64,000 bases of DNA from Sphaerisporangium fuscum (GCF_018531465.1 NZ_JAHDTF010000042.1:35603-99602); one strand, 5' to 3'. Positions 16,211 to 25,248 are shown, counted from the stretch's first letter. Translations and numbers: made by a program. The notes: a model not told the origin generated them from the letters alone.

Positions 16211-16897
16211 CTAGAGGTGGGCCTGGACGAGTTGGCGCTCGGCGTCGGCGAGGTAGGCGGCCAGGAGGCGCTCGGCCCCGTCGGCGTCGCCGGCCTCGAG
16301 GAGCTTGAGGATGTCGCGGTTGCGGCCGATGTAGGGCTCGTGGAAGGCGCGCGGGTTGTTCATCGCGAGGAAGCTGAGGCGCAGCTCGGCGAGGAGCCGG
16401 CCCATCATCTCGTCGAGCCGGGAGCTGCCGGCGAGTTCGACGATGGCGTGGTGGAAGCGCATGTTGGCGGTGCCGACCTCGGGCCAGCGGCGCTCGGCGG
16501 CCGCGCGCTCGGCGGCCTGGACGGCCTCGCGCAGCACCGCGAGGGCCTCGGCGGAGGGCGGGGCCGCCGTGCGGATCGCGGCGCACTCGACCAGGCGCCG
16601 CACGCGGTAGAGGTCGACGACGTCGTCGGCGGTGAGGCGGCGGACGAACACGCCGCGGTTGAGCTCGTGGACCAGCAGCCGCTCGTGGGACAGCAGGCGG
16701 AAGGCCTCCCGCAGGGTGTTGCGCGAGACGCCGAGCGCCTCGCCGATCGACTCCTCCGACAGCCGGGTGCCGGGCGTGAACATGCCCTCGGTGATGTGGT
16801 CGCGCAGGATGGCGGCGACCCGCTCGGCGGTGCTGGTGCGGCCCAGCAGGACGCGGTCTCGCACCAGGCGCTCGGCCGCCTCTTCGGCACCGCCCAT
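16211..16897 (-). CDS. GntR-family (FCD subfamily) regulator, probable controller of the oxoprolinase operon
   Basis: 228 residues: a winged helix-turn-helix at ~25-90 (LSEESIGEALGVSRNTLREAFRLLSHERLL) and an FCD ligand domain with the metal-binding His/Asp/Asn pattern (MRFHHAIVELAG and later helices). It is divergent from pxpA with a 232-bp intergenic region containing ATTGTCTGA, similar to an FCD-type half site. Control of pxpABC in response to oxoproline or a related acid is inference. Confidence 0.88.
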   Translation of the reverse strand: MGGAEEAAERLVRDRVLLGRTSTAERVAAILRDHITEGMFTPGTRLSEESIGEALGVSRNTLREAFRLLSHERLLVHELNRGVFVRRLTADDVVDLYRVRRLVECAAIRTAAPPSAEALAVLREAVQAAERAAAERRWPEVGTANMRFHHAIVELAGSSRLDEMMGRLLAELRLSFLAMNNPRAFHEPYIGRNRDILKLLEAGDADGAERLLAAYLADAERQLVQAHL

Positions 16898-17129
16898 GTC
16901 GACCGCCAGCCCTTCTGGAACCCCGAGTTCGCGAAGAATCTTACCACGAGCCTATTGTCTGATTGTTGAACGAAACTTATGTTGAAAGACGTCGGCCCGA
17001 TCCGGTCGTACGGGCTCGCCGTCGTGGCGCTGTCGGGGCTGCCGGAGACCCGGGCCCGGCGGCTGTCCTGAGACGGCCGGAACCACACTGCGAGACTGGA
17101 ATCGAAGACATCGGACACCGGAGCTCACC

Positions 17130-17939
17130 GTGCCTCGCCTGATCAGAACGATCGACCTCAACTCCGACCTCGGGGAGGGGTTCGGCCGCTGGGAGCTGGG
17201 TGACGACGAGGCGTTGCTGTCGATCGTCACCAGCGCCAACGTGGCCTGCGGATTCCACGCGGGCGACCCGTCGACCATGCGCCGGACGTGCGAGACGGCG
17301 GCCGCGCGCGGCGTGGCGATCGGCGCGCAGGTGAGCTACCACGACCTCGCGGGGTTCGGGCGGCGCTTCATCGACGTGCCGCCCGGACAGCTCGCCGACG
17401 AGATCGTCTACCAGATCGGCGCCCTGGACGCCTTCGCCCGCATGGCGGGCAGCAAGGTCTCCTACGTCAAGCCGCACGGCGCCCTCTACAACGCCATCGT
17501 GCACCACGAGGCGCAGGCGGGCGCCGTGGTGGCGGCGGTGCGGGCGTACGACCCCTCGCTGCCGGTCCTCGGTCTGCCCGGCTCGCAGTGGCTGCGCCAG
17601 GCCGAACTGGCCGGGCTCGCCCCGATCGCCGAGTGCTTCGCCGACCGGGCCTACACCCCGGCCGGCAGCCTCGTGCCGCGCGGTCGTCCCGGCGCGGTCC
17701 TGCACGATCCCGACCTGGTGGCCGAGCGCTGCGTGCGGATGGCGCGGGGGGAGCCGATCGAGGCCGTCGACGGCACACCGCTGCTGGTCCGGGCCGCGTC
17801 GATCTGCGTGCACGGCGACAGCCCGAACGCCGTCGAGATGGCCCGCAAGGTACGGGCCGCCCTCGTCGCCGAGGGCATCGAGATCACGCCGTTCGCCGGG
17901 AGGGCCGGCGCCGGCGAGCCGGAAGGGACGCGACCGTGA
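17130..17939 (+). CDS. pxpA: 5-oxoprolinase subunit A (LamB/YcsF family)
   Basis: 269 residues. The family signature IDLNSDLGEGFGRW and VACGFHAGDPSTM opens the protein; SYVKPHGALYNAI and the C-terminal ICVHGDSPNAVEMA are also typical of PxpA. With PxpB and PxpC it hydrolyses 5-oxoproline to glutamate using ATP. Start GTG at 17130. It heads a tight operon; its TGA overlaps the GTG of pxpB. The divergent GntR gene probably regulates it. Confidence 0.95.
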   Translation: MPRLIRTIDLNSDLGEGFGRWELGDDEALLSIVTSANVACGFHAGDPSTMRRTCETAAARGVAIGAQVSYHDLAGFGRRFIDVPPGQLADEIVYQIGALDAFARMAGSKVSYVKPHGALYNAIVHHEAQAGAVVAAVRAYDPSLPVLGLPGSQWLRQAELAGLAPIAECFADRAYTPAGSLVPRGRPGAVLHDPDLVAERCVRMARGEPIEAVDGTPLLVRAASICVHGDSPNAVEMARKVRAALVAEGIEITPFAGRAGAGEPEGTRP

Positions 17940-18556
17940 ACCCCGGTTTCCGCAGGTGCGGCGACGGGGCGGTCCTGGTCGAGCTGGCCGGCTCAGAGGA
18001 GGTCCTCGCCCTGTACCAGGCGTTCGCCCCCGGCCCGCCGGAGGGCGTCACCGACGTGGTCCCGGCGGCCCGCACGCTGCTGATCCGGTTCGAGCCGCCC
18101 GCCCGGCCCGACACGGTGGAGGCCGCCGTCCTCCGGGCCCGCCCCGGCGGGGGAACACGGCGGGCGGCCGGTGAGGTCGTCGTCCCGGTCGTGTACGACG
18201 GCGCCGATCTGACCGACGTCGCGTCGCTGGTCGGGCTGTCGGAACGGGAGGTGGTCGAGGCGCACACCGGCACGCCGTGGACGGTGGCGTTCTCGGGGTT
18301 CGCGCCCGGTTTCGGCTACCTGGTGGGCGGCGATCCCCGGCTGGTCGTCCCCCGCCGCCGCGAGTCCCGTGTGCGGGTGCCGGCCGGGTCGGTGGCGCTG
18401 GCCGCCGGGTACAGCGCGGTGTACCCCGGCGAGTCGCCCGGAGGGTGGCAGCTCATCGGCCGCACCGAGCTGACCGTGTGGGACGTCGCCGCCGACCCGC
18501 CCGCGCTGCTGCTCCCCGGCACGCTCGTGCGATTCCGGGAGGCGCAGGGTGGGTGA
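17936..18556 (+). CDS. pxpB: 5-oxoprolinase subunit B (KipI-like)
   Basis: 206 residues from the GTG overlapping the pxpA stop. The AHS1-domain hallmarks are present: HTGTPWTVAFSGFAPGFGYL, PRRRESRVRVPAGSVALAAG and YPGESPGGWQLIGRT. Partner of PxpC in the oxoprolinase complex. The stop overlaps the pxpC start by 8 bp, so the three subunits are translationally coupled. Confidence 0.95.
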   Translation: MNPGFRRCGDGAVLVELAGSEEVLALYQAFAPGPPEGVTDVVPAARTLLIRFEPPARPDTVEAAVLRARPGGGTRRAAGEVVVPVVYDGADLTDVASLVGLSEREVVEAHTGTPWTVAFSGFAPGFGYLVGGDPRLVVPRRRESRVRVPAGSVALAAGYSAVYPGESPGGWQLIGRTELTVWDVAADPPALLLPGTLVRFREAQGG

Positions 18557-19439
18557 GGCGGTGCGGCACCTGGAGGTGCTCGCGACCGGGCCGATGGCGA
18601 CCGTCCAGGACCTCGGGCGTCCGGGGCTGGCCCACCTCGGCGTGGGCCGCTCCGGCGCGGCCGACCGGGGCGCGCTGCGGCTGGCCAACCGGCTGCTGGC
18701 CAATCCCGAGGACGCGGCCGCCCTGGAGATCACCCTGGGCGGGCTGAAGGTGCGCGCGCACGGCGACCTGCTCGTCGCCCTGGCCGGCGCGCCGTGCCCG
18801 GCCACGGTGACCGACGTCGCCGGGCGGGCGCGGGCGATCGGCCACCAGGCCCTCGAACGGCTGCCCGACGGCGCGACGCTGCGGCTCGGGGTGCCGAGAC
18901 GCGGCCTGCGCACGTACCTGGCGGTGCGGGGCGGGCTGGACGTCCCCGAGGTGCTCGGCTCGCGGGCCACCGACATCATGGCCGGGCTCGGCCCGGGGCG
19001 GCCCGAACCGGGGCAGCTGCTGCCCGTCGGGCCGCCGCCCACGGTGTTCCCGCTGGTCGACCTCGCGCCGGTGCCCGAACTCCGCCCCGCCGAACCCGTC
19101 CTGACGATCATGCCCGGCCCGCGTGACGACTGGTTCACGCCGGAGGCGCTGCGGGTGCTGTGCGCCGAGCCGTACGAGGTCACCGCCGACAGCAACCGGG
19201 TCGGGATGCGGCTGCGCGGGCCCCGGCTCGAACGGGCGCGGGACGGCGAGCTGCCACCCGAGGGCATGGTGCCGGGCGCCCTCCAGGTGCCGCCGTCCGG
19301 CCAGCCCACCCTCTTCCTCGCCGACCACCCGGTCACCGGCGGCTACCCGGTGATCGCCGTGGTGTGCGAGGCGGACGTCGACCGGGCCGCCCAGGTACGT
19401 CCCGGGCAGCGGATCCGCTTCCGGCCCCGCACCGCATGA
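18549..19439 (+). CDS. pxpC: 5-oxoprolinase subunit C (KipA-like biotin-dependent carboxyltransferase family)
   Basis: 296 residues from GTG 18549 (VGEAVRHLEVLATGPMATVQDLGRPG). AHS2-domain blocks are present: GVGRSGAADRGALRLANRLL, LEITLGGL, YLAVRGGLDVPEVLGSRATD and the C-terminal ADHPVTGGYPVIAVV. Completes the PxpABC oxoprolinase. Confidence 0.95.
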   Translation: MGEAVRHLEVLATGPMATVQDLGRPGLAHLGVGRSGAADRGALRLANRLLANPEDAAALEITLGGLKVRAHGDLLVALAGAPCPATVTDVAGRARAIGHQALERLPDGATLRLGVPRRGLRTYLAVRGGLDVPEVLGSRATDIMAGLGPGRPEPGQLLPVGPPPTVFPLVDLAPVPELRPAEPVLTIMPGPRDDWFTPEALRVLCAEPYEVTADSNRVGMRLRGPRLERARDGELPPEGMVPGALQVPPSGQPTLFLADHPVTGGYPVIAVVCEADVDRAAQVRPGQRIRFRPRTA

Positions 19440-19473
19440 AGGCCTGACCCCCACTACGGAAGGAAGCCCAGCG

Positions 19474-20268
19474 ATGTCGCAGACCATGGTCGATCCGGCC
19501 CGCCTGACCCCCCAGCAGGCCCGCGCGCTCTTCCGCGGAGGGCTGGTCACCCCCACCTCCGGCTGGTCGCCGGGCTGGGCCCAGGCCAACCTCCTCGCCC
19601 TGCCCAAGGAGCAGGCGTACGACTTCCTGCTGTTCGCCCAGCGGAACCCGCGCCCGTGCCCGGTGCTGGACGTCACCGAGGCCGGCGAGGTCAGTGCCTC
19701 GATCTTCGAGGGTGACCTCCGCACCGACCTTCCGGCCTACCGGGTGTACGAGAACGGCGAGCCCGTCGCGGAGGTGACGGACGTGCTGTCGTACTGGCGG
19801 GACGACCTGGTCTGCTTCCTCATCGGCTGCAGCTTCACCTTCGAGGCGGCGCTGCTGGAGGCGGGGGTGCCCGTGCGGCACATCGAGAGCGGGACCAACG
19901 TGCCGATGTACCGCACGAACCTGCCCTGCCGTCCGGCCGGGGAGCTGTCCGGGCCCGTCGTGGTGTCGATGCGGCCCGTGCCCGCCGAGCTGGTGGCGAC
20001 GGCGGTGCGCGTCACCTCCCGCTACCCGGCGGTGCACGGCGCCCCGATCCACGTCGGCGACCCGGGCGCGATCGGGATCGCCGACCTCGACCGGCCCGAC
20101 TTCGGCGACCCGGTCGAGGTCCGCCCGGGAGAGCTCCCGGTCTTCTGGGCCTGCGGCGTGACGCCGCAGGCCGCCGTGATGCGCTCGCGCCCGCCGTTCG
20201 CCATCGGCCACGCTCCCGGCCACATGGCGATCACCGACGCCCGCGACAGCGCCTATCTCGTGCCTTAG
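19474..20268 (+). CDS. YcsI/DUF1445 protein, D-glutamate cyclase family
   Basis: 264 residues covering the whole PF07286 family: an N-terminal RGGLVTPTSGWSPGWAQANLLALP, FLIGCSFTFEAALLEAG, and a C-terminal FWACGVTPQAAVM and APGHMAITDA. Members are related to D-glutamate cyclase, which forms 5-oxo-D-proline. Following pxpABC by 34 bp, it suggests a route linking D-glutamate, oxoproline and glutamate. Its 3' end overlaps the convergent GDSL lipase gene by 4 bp. Confidence 0.9.
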   Translation: MSQTMVDPARLTPQQARALFRGGLVTPTSGWSPGWAQANLLALPKEQAYDFLLFAQRNPRPCPVLDVTEAGEVSASIFEGDLRTDLPAYRVYENGEPVAEVTDVLSYWRDDLVCFLIGCSFTFEAALLEAGVPVRHIESGTNVPMYRTNLPCRPAGELSGPVVVSMRPVPAELVATAVRVTSRYPAVHGAPIHVGDPGAIGIADLDRPDFGDPVEVRPGELPVFWACGVTPQAAVMRSRPPFAIGHAPGHMAITDARDSAYLVP

Positions 20269-21101
20269 AGGACTGAAGACCAGCCGAAGCCGGCCGCCCA
20301 GGTCACGTCGGCGAGCACTTTCTGCCCGCTGGTGTTGGGGTGGAAGTAGTCCCAGGTGCTGACCTGGGAGAGCGCGAACGGGTAGGCGAAGACGGCGCCG
20401 CCGTCGTACGTGCAGGTGGCGTGCTCCGCGCACACCTTGGCCAGCACGGCGTTGAAGTCGGCCACCCGCTGGCGTACCCGGTCGCGCCGCTGGACGTCGG
20501 CGGTGGCGGTCGAGGTGGGGTTGGCGAGCATCGACTGGCAGACGCTGAGGAGCGACCAGGTGGAGCGGGCGGAGGAGCTGTCCTTGCCGACCTGCCACAG
20601 CCGCTTGATGTCGGGGATGCTGGAGACGAAGATCGCGGCGCTGGGCAGGCCGGTGGTGAGCGTCTGGACGGCGGCGCGGAACCTGGACTCGAAGTCGGCG
20701 ACCGAGGTCATGCCGGACTCCGACGACGTGCAGGCGTCGTTGGCGCCGATCAGGATGGTGACGTAGTCGACTCCCTGGGAGACGGCCTGCTGCGCCTGGC
20801 CGGCCATGTCGGCGACCTTGGCCCCGGACTTGGCGTCGTTGTAGGCGACGAGGGAGGGGTTGACGGCGAGGAGGCGACGGTAGTGGCTGTAGACGGTGGA
20901 GTAGCTGCCGGTGGACCACGACCGGGACGGGCAGTCGACGTAGAACCCGCAGGCGTTGAACCCGCGGGTGATGGAGTCGCCCATCGAGGCCATGGAGTCG
21001 GGGACGGGCGGGGCGGCGGCGTCCGCGACGGCGGGGACGGCCGGGGCGAGCGCGAACGCGACTGCTGTGAGGAGGACGAGGGTGCGGCGGCGGATGTCCA
21101 A
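20265..21101 (-). CDS. Secreted SGNH/GDSL hydrolase (lipase/esterase)
   Basis: 278 residues with a signal peptide (MDIRRRTLVLLTAVAFALAP, cleavage near residue 28). Catalytic blocks: SMGDSITRG (Ser), LIGANDACTSSESG (oxyanion Asn) and the C-terminal WDYFHPNTSGQKVLADVTW (Asp-X-X-His). Six Cys are spread over the mature protein (C52, C61, C124, C188, C240, C247), which fits disulfides in a secreted enzyme. It probably hydrolyses lipids or acyl esters outside the cell. Confidence 0.9.
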   Translation of the reverse strand: MDIRRRTLVLLTAVAFALAPAVPAVADAAAPPVPDSMASMGDSITRGFNACGFYVDCPSRSWSTGSYSTVYSHYRRLLAVNPSLVAYNDAKSGAKVADMAGQAQQAVSQGVDYVTILIGANDACTSSESGMTSVADFESRFRAAVQTLTTGLPSAAIFVSSIPDIKRLWQVGKDSSSARSTWSLLSVCQSMLANPTSTATADVQRRDRVRQRVADFNAVLAKVCAEHATCTYDGGAVFAYPFALSQVSTWDYFHPNTSGQKVLADVTWAAGFGWSSVL

Positions 21102-21250
21102 GCTGGTCTCCTGGGGCTCTCCCCCGAGTCGGCTGGTTGCTCAGAATGTCGGCCCGCTTTGCCGCTTTGACAAGGTCCCATTACACGGTAGTGACCCGCC
21201 GGTAACATCCCGGGCGCGTTTACGCTGGAGCACGCGGAAGGGAGGCGCGC

Positions 21251-22033
21251 ATGAGGGCGGATCCGGAGCTGGTCGGACGGGCGCTGGCCGAGGTGTCGGC
21301 GGTGGGGCCGTACTTCGAGCTCCGCACGGACCCTGGCGTCGAGGACGACCTCACGTGGCGGCCGCTCGGCGAGCTGTCCACCGACACGGACGCGCTGCGG
21401 GCCAAGATCGCCGACCACGGGCGGCGGCTCGGCACCCGGGAGAACCGGGTGGCGGCGTCGATCCTGTTCCAGGGGCTGGCGGCCCGGTTGTGGTCCCCGG
21501 TGGTGGCGACGGTCGCCGCCCACGGGCTGCTCCCGGTCGGCGCCTCGGCGCACCTGCGCTGGCGGCCGGTCCCCACCGGCCCGCTCCCCCTGTGGGCGTC
21601 CCGGACGGCGGGCTGGGAGCTCCTGCCGGACCCCGCCGACCGTGCCGAGCGGGTCTACCGCGCCGTGGTACCCGAGTTGCTGGAGCCCCTGGTGGCCGCC
21701 GTCCAGGGCATCACCAAGATCTCGGCCGCGCTGCTGTGGGGCAACGCCGCCTCCGCCCTGGCCGGGACGCTCCGCACGCTGCCGCCCGCGCGTCCCGACC
21801 TCGGCCCCGCCGCGGCGCGCCTGGTCCGGGACGTGCTGCGCGTCGGCCTGCTGGCGGGAACGGGCGAACCGGCGGAGCCCGCGCCGGGCGAGCATTTCTT
21901 CGTCCGGACCAGTTGCTGCCTGTACTACCGCGTCCCTGGTGGCGGCATGTGCGACGACTGCGCCCTGCTCGATCCGGAGATCCGACGGGCGCAGTGGGCG
22001 CGGACCGTCCGAGCGGCGGGAGGGGCCCGATGA
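21251..22033 (+). CDS. FhuF-like (2Fe-2S) iron reductase
   Basis: 260 residues. The C-terminus holds the FhuF-type cluster motif CCLYYRVPGGGMCDDC (C-C-x10-C-x2-C) near residues 226-241, and the body matches ferric-siderophore reductase-like proteins. It would reduce siderophore-bound iron in the cytoplasm. The stop overlaps the ATG of the following metal-receptor gene, so the two products probably act together. No siderophore synthesis genes are nearby. Confidence 0.85.
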   Translation: MRADPELVGRALAEVSAVGPYFELRTDPGVEDDLTWRPLGELSTDTDALRAKIADHGRRLGTRENRVAASILFQGLAARLWSPVVATVAAHGLLPVGASAHLRWRPVPTGPLPLWASRTAGWELLPDPADRAERVYRAVVPELLEPLVAAVQGITKISAALLWGNAASALAGTLRTLPPARPDLGPAAARLVRDVLRVGLLAGTGEPAEPAPGEHFFVRTSCCLYYRVPGGGMCDDCALLDPEIRRAQWARTVRAAGGAR

Positions 22034-22812
22034 AGCGTGACCTCGTCGACGACCTCGGGCTGCCGGTGAGCGTCCCCGGTGAGGTACGGCGGGTGGTGTC
22101 GCTGGTGCCGTCCCTCACCGAGTCGGTCGCGGCCACGGCCCCCGGCCTGCTGGCCGGAGCGACCGCCTGGTGCTCGCACCCGGAGGACCTCGACGTGGCG
22201 CGGGTGCGCGGCACCAAGAACCCCGACGTCGACGCCATCGTCGCGCTCTCCCCCGATCTGGTGCTCGCCAACGAGGAGGAGAACCGCGTGATCGACCTCG
22301 ACGCGCTGCGGGCGGCCGGCGTACCGGTCTGGGTCACCGTCGTGCGCACGCTGGACGACGCGTTCACGTCCCTGCGCCGGATGCTGGTCACCGCGATGGG
22401 CCTGCCGGAGCCGCCGTGGCTGCGTGCGGCCGTACGCGCGTGGGACGCCGACCTCGCCGGCCAGACCCGCCGCGCCGTCGTCCCGGTGTGGCGCAAGCCG
22501 TGGATGGTGGTGGGGCGCGACACCTTCGCCGGCGACCTGCTGCTGCGGCTGGGCGTGCAGAACATCTACGCCGGCCACCCGGAGCGGTACCCGAAGATCC
22601 CCCTGCCCGAGCTGCTCGCGGCGCGCCCCGACCTGGTGGTGCTGCCCGACGAGCCGTACCGCTTCACCGCCGACGACGGCCCCGGCTTCTTCCCGGGCGT
22701 GCCGGCCGCGCTCGTCAGCGGCCGGCATCTCACCTGGTACGGCCCCTCGCTCGCCGAGGCGCCCGCGGTGCTGGCGCGCGCTCTCGGAATGGCTCACCCT
22801 GCGGGCGGCTGA
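22030..22812 (+). CDS. Helical-backbone metal receptor (BtuF/FecB-like), no signal peptide
   Basis: 260 residues. RVVSLVPSLTESVAATAPGLLAGATAWCSHPEDL and VDAIVALSPDLVLANEEENR are typical of class III periplasmic binding proteins for cobalamin, heme or siderophores. The N-terminus (MKRDLVDDLGLPVSVPGEV) shows no signal peptide or lipobox, unlike transport receptors, so it may work in the cytoplasm with the FhuF-like partner. Coupled by ATGA. No ABC permease adjacent. Confidence 0.85.
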   Translation: MKRDLVDDLGLPVSVPGEVRRVVSLVPSLTESVAATAPGLLAGATAWCSHPEDLDVARVRGTKNPDVDAIVALSPDLVLANEEENRVIDLDALRAAGVPVWVTVVRTLDDAFTSLRRMLVTAMGLPEPPWLRAAVRAWDADLAGQTRRAVVPVWRKPWMVVGRDTFAGDLLLRLGVQNIYAGHPERYPKIPLPELLAARPDLVVLPDEPYRFTADDGPGFFPGVPAALVSGRHLTWYGPSLAEAPAVLARALGMAHPAGG

Positions 22813-22831
22813 CCTGAACTAGTCTGGCTCG

Positions 22832-23557
22832 ATGGAGGGCGTGGCGGAGATCGGGAGCCTCGCCGGCCAAGGCTGGGGGCAGGTCGGGTGTCTCGTCCTG
22901 GCCTTCGTGCTGTCCGCCGTGATCGGCATGGAGCGGGAGATCCGCCAGAAGAGCGCGGGGCTGCGCACGCACACGCTCGTCGGCTTCGCCTCGGCCCTGT
23001 TCATGCTGGTGTCGAAGTACGGCTTCTGGGACGTCCTGGGCAACGACATCCGCCTCGACCCGTCCCGCGTGGCGGCCCAGGTGGTGTCGGGCATCGGGTT
23101 CATCGGCGCGGGGCTGATCTTCACGCGGCGGGAGACGGTGCGCGGGCTGACCACGGCGGCGACGGTGTGGCTCACCGCCGCCGTCGGCATGGCGGCGGGC
23201 GCCGGGTTGTGGCTGCTCGCCCTCGTCGTGACCCTGGGGCATTTCGTGACGGCGTACGCCCTCACGCCGCTGGAGAGCCTGCTGCCGACGTCCAGACGCA
23301 TCCCCACCCGCCTGCACCTCAGCTACCTCGACCGTCGGGGCGTGCTGCGGCTGGTGCTGGCGGAATGCACGTCGCGGGGGTTCAGCGTCAGCGAGCTGTC
23401 GGTCGACCAGCGGGCGGAGCGCCGGGACCCGGCCACGGTCTCGCTGTGGCTGAGCGTTCAGGGCACCGGCTCGGTCTCGCAGCTCAGCGCCGCGCTCACC
23501 GAGATCGACGGGGTGCTGGGCGTGCTGGTCGAGGACATCGACTCCAAGATCGCTTAA
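22832..23557 (+). CDS. MgtC/SapB family membrane protein
   Basis: 241 residues. About four or five helices in the first 150 residues carry MgtC hallmarks: VLSAVIGMEREIRQKSAGLRTHTLVG, VVSGIGFIGAGLIF and GLTTAATVWLTAAVGMAAG. A ~90-residue soluble ACT-like C-terminal domain follows. MgtC proteins modulate membrane transport and support growth under low Mg2+ in other bacteria; the role here is inferred. Confidence 0.9.
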   Translation: MEGVAEIGSLAGQGWGQVGCLVLAFVLSAVIGMEREIRQKSAGLRTHTLVGFASALFMLVSKYGFWDVLGNDIRLDPSRVAAQVVSGIGFIGAGLIFTRRETVRGLTTAATVWLTAAVGMAAGAGLWLLALVVTLGHFVTAYALTPLESLLPTSRRIPTRLHLSYLDRRGVLRLVLAECTSRGFSVSELSVDQRAERRDPATVSLWLSVQGTGSVSQLSAALTEIDGVLGVLVEDIDSKIA

Positions 23558-23614
23558 CGGGTTGTACGGGTCTTGGATCTTTCTTATATGGGTCGGCCGG
23601 AATCTGTACGGCAC

Positions 23615-23637
23615 GGCACTCCAGTGAACCGAGTGCC
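23615..23637 (+). promoter_or_regulatory. Hairpin in the 5' region of the amidase gene
   Basis: GGCACTC, 9-nt loop, GAGTGCC, 7 nt before the AGGAGG ribosome site of the cell-wall amidase. It may affect mRNA stability or translation; no known riboswitch class is recognised. Confidence 0.35.
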
Positions 23638-23654
23638 TGTCTACAGGAGGACTA

Positions 23655-25100
23655 ATGACGGTTCCCCCACCACGGCGGTCCCACCGCCTGGCCGTGGCGC
23701 TCGCCGGTCTGCTGGCCACCCCGGTTGCCCTGCTCGGTCAGCCGGCGCACGCCGATCCGGCCAAGCCCCTGGCGGACGCCTTCAGCGCGGCCTCCGCGGC
23801 GTACCAGGTGCCACGTGACCTGCTCGTCGCGCTCGCCTACTCCGAGACCCACCTCGACGGGCACGGCGGCAAGCCGAGCGCCAGCGGCGGGTACGGCGTG
23901 ATGCACCTGGTCAGCAACCCCAGCAACCACACCTTGGAACAGGCCGCGTCACTGACCTCCAAGCCGTTGTCGGCCCTGAAGTCGGACACCGCGGCGAACA
24001 TCGCGGGCGGCGCGGCGGTGCTGCGCGCCGAGGCCGACGATCTGGGCCTGAGCGCGTCCGCCCGCAAGGACCTCGGCAAGTGGTACACGGCCGTGGCGAA
24101 GTACGGCGGCGCGTCCGACCCGGGCGCGGCGCGGCTCTACGCCGACACGGTCTACGACCTGCTGGGATCGGGCGTGCGGGCCGAGGTGAAGGGCGGCGAG
24201 ACCGTCACCGTGAAGCCGCAGGAGGTGCGGCCGGACCGCGGCGAGTACGCCGACGCGCCCGACCTGAACGCCCCCAAGCTGGCCGCGGCGGCGGACTACC
24301 CCAGCGCGCACTGGGTGCCGGCGAGCACGAGCAACTATCGTGTCGGCAGCCGGGGCGCCGGCACGATCGACCGCATCGTCATCCACGTCATGCAGGGCTC
24401 GTACGCCGGCACGATCTCGTGGTTCCAGAACCCCAGCGCCAAGGTGTCGGCGCACTACCTGGTGCGCTCGTCCGACGGTGACATCACGCAGATGGTCCAC
24501 GACAAGGACGTGGCGTACCACGCCACCGTGTACAACGACCGGGCGATCGGGATCGAGCACGAGGGGTACATCAGCGACGCCTCGTGGTTCACCGACGCGA
24601 TGTACCGCTCGTCGGCGGCGCTGACCCGCTACATCGCCGACAAGTACGGCATCCCGAAGGACCGCACCCACATCATCGGCCACGTCGAGGTGCCGACCTC
24701 CGACCACACCGACCCCGGTCCGTACTGGAACTGGACCAAGTACATGCAGTACGTGACGGGGAGCAGCGGCGGCGGCAACCCGTACACGCCCGAGCAGGTC
24801 TGCGGGAGCGGTTACAGCGTGATCGACTCGGCCGCCCTCGGCAGCTCCGGCACGGTGTACCTGCTGTACAACTCCTCCACCGGGTACAACTGCGTGACCA
24901 CGCTCAAGAGCACCTCTCTCGGGACGGCGACCGCCACCTCCGCCTACCTCGAGGTCGCGGGGTCGACGCGGATCACCGACTCCGGCAACTTCACCTACTA
25001 CGCCGGGCCGGTACGGGCCTCCGCCGCCGACAAGTGCATCAAGTGGGGCGGGAAGGCCGGCTCGTCCACCTACGACAGCCCGCTCGAACACTGCGGCTGA
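23655..25100 (+). CDS. Secreted peptidoglycan hydrolase with lysozyme-like and amidase_2 domains
   Basis: 481 residues. After a signal peptide (~33 residues) comes a lysozyme/transglycosylase-like segment (VPRDLLVALAYSETHLDGH...GYGVMHLV, residues ~50-90), then an N-acetylmuramoyl-L-alanine amidase type 2 domain (residues ~215-370) with zinc/catalytic residues in IVIHVMQGSYAGT, AIGIEHEGY and IIGHVEVP. A C-terminal ~95-residue Cys-containing domain follows a Gly/Ser linker. A strong AGGAGG precedes the ATG. Probably remodels or degrades cell wall; a strong terminator follows. Confidence 0.9.
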   Translation: MTVPPPRRSHRLAVALAGLLATPVALLGQPAHADPAKPLADAFSAASAAYQVPRDLLVALAYSETHLDGHGGKPSASGGYGVMHLVSNPSNHTLEQAASLTSKPLSALKSDTAANIAGGAAVLRAEADDLGLSASARKDLGKWYTAVAKYGGASDPGAARLYADTVYDLLGSGVRAEVKGGETVTVKPQEVRPDRGEYADAPDLNAPKLAAAADYPSAHWVPASTSNYRVGSRGAGTIDRIVIHVMQGSYAGTISWFQNPSAKVSAHYLVRSSDGDITQMVHDKDVAYHATVYNDRAIGIEHEGYISDASWFTDAMYRSSAALTRYIADKYGIPKDRTHIIGHVEVPTSDHTDPGPYWNWTKYMQYVTGSSGGGNPYTPEQVCGSGYSVIDSAALGSSGTVYLLYNSSTGYNCVTTLKSTSLGTATATSAYLEVAGSTRITDSGNFTYYAGPVRASAADKCIKWGGKAGSSTYDSPLEHCG

Positions 25101-25109
25101 TCTTCTCGG

Positions 25110-25147
25110 ATGCCCCCGTTCCTCGGAACGGGGGCATTCTGCTTTTC
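25110..25147 (+). terminator. Rho-independent terminator after the amidase gene
   Basis: A perfect 13-bp stem (ATGCCCCCGTTCC and complement, 25110-25137) with a 2-nt loop, followed by TCTGCTTTTC. It lies 9 nt after the stop. Confidence 0.9.
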
Positions 25148-25248
25148 GGGCCCGCCCAGGTCGGGGCCGTGATGCCGTGAGTCCCGATTTTTGGGCCCCT
25201 GCGGCCCCTTGACGTCACCGACCGGTGGGTGGTCCGATCTCTATTTGA

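Noticed and set aside
20340..21170. Long open frame opposite the GDSL lipase gene
   Set aside because: Composition is that of a shadow frame in high-GC DNA; the lipase has a signal peptide and all catalytic blocks.
23558..23654. Cyclic-di-AMP riboswitch before the cell-wall amidase
   Set aside because: The 97-nt gap is too short for that riboswitch and only one small hairpin is seen.
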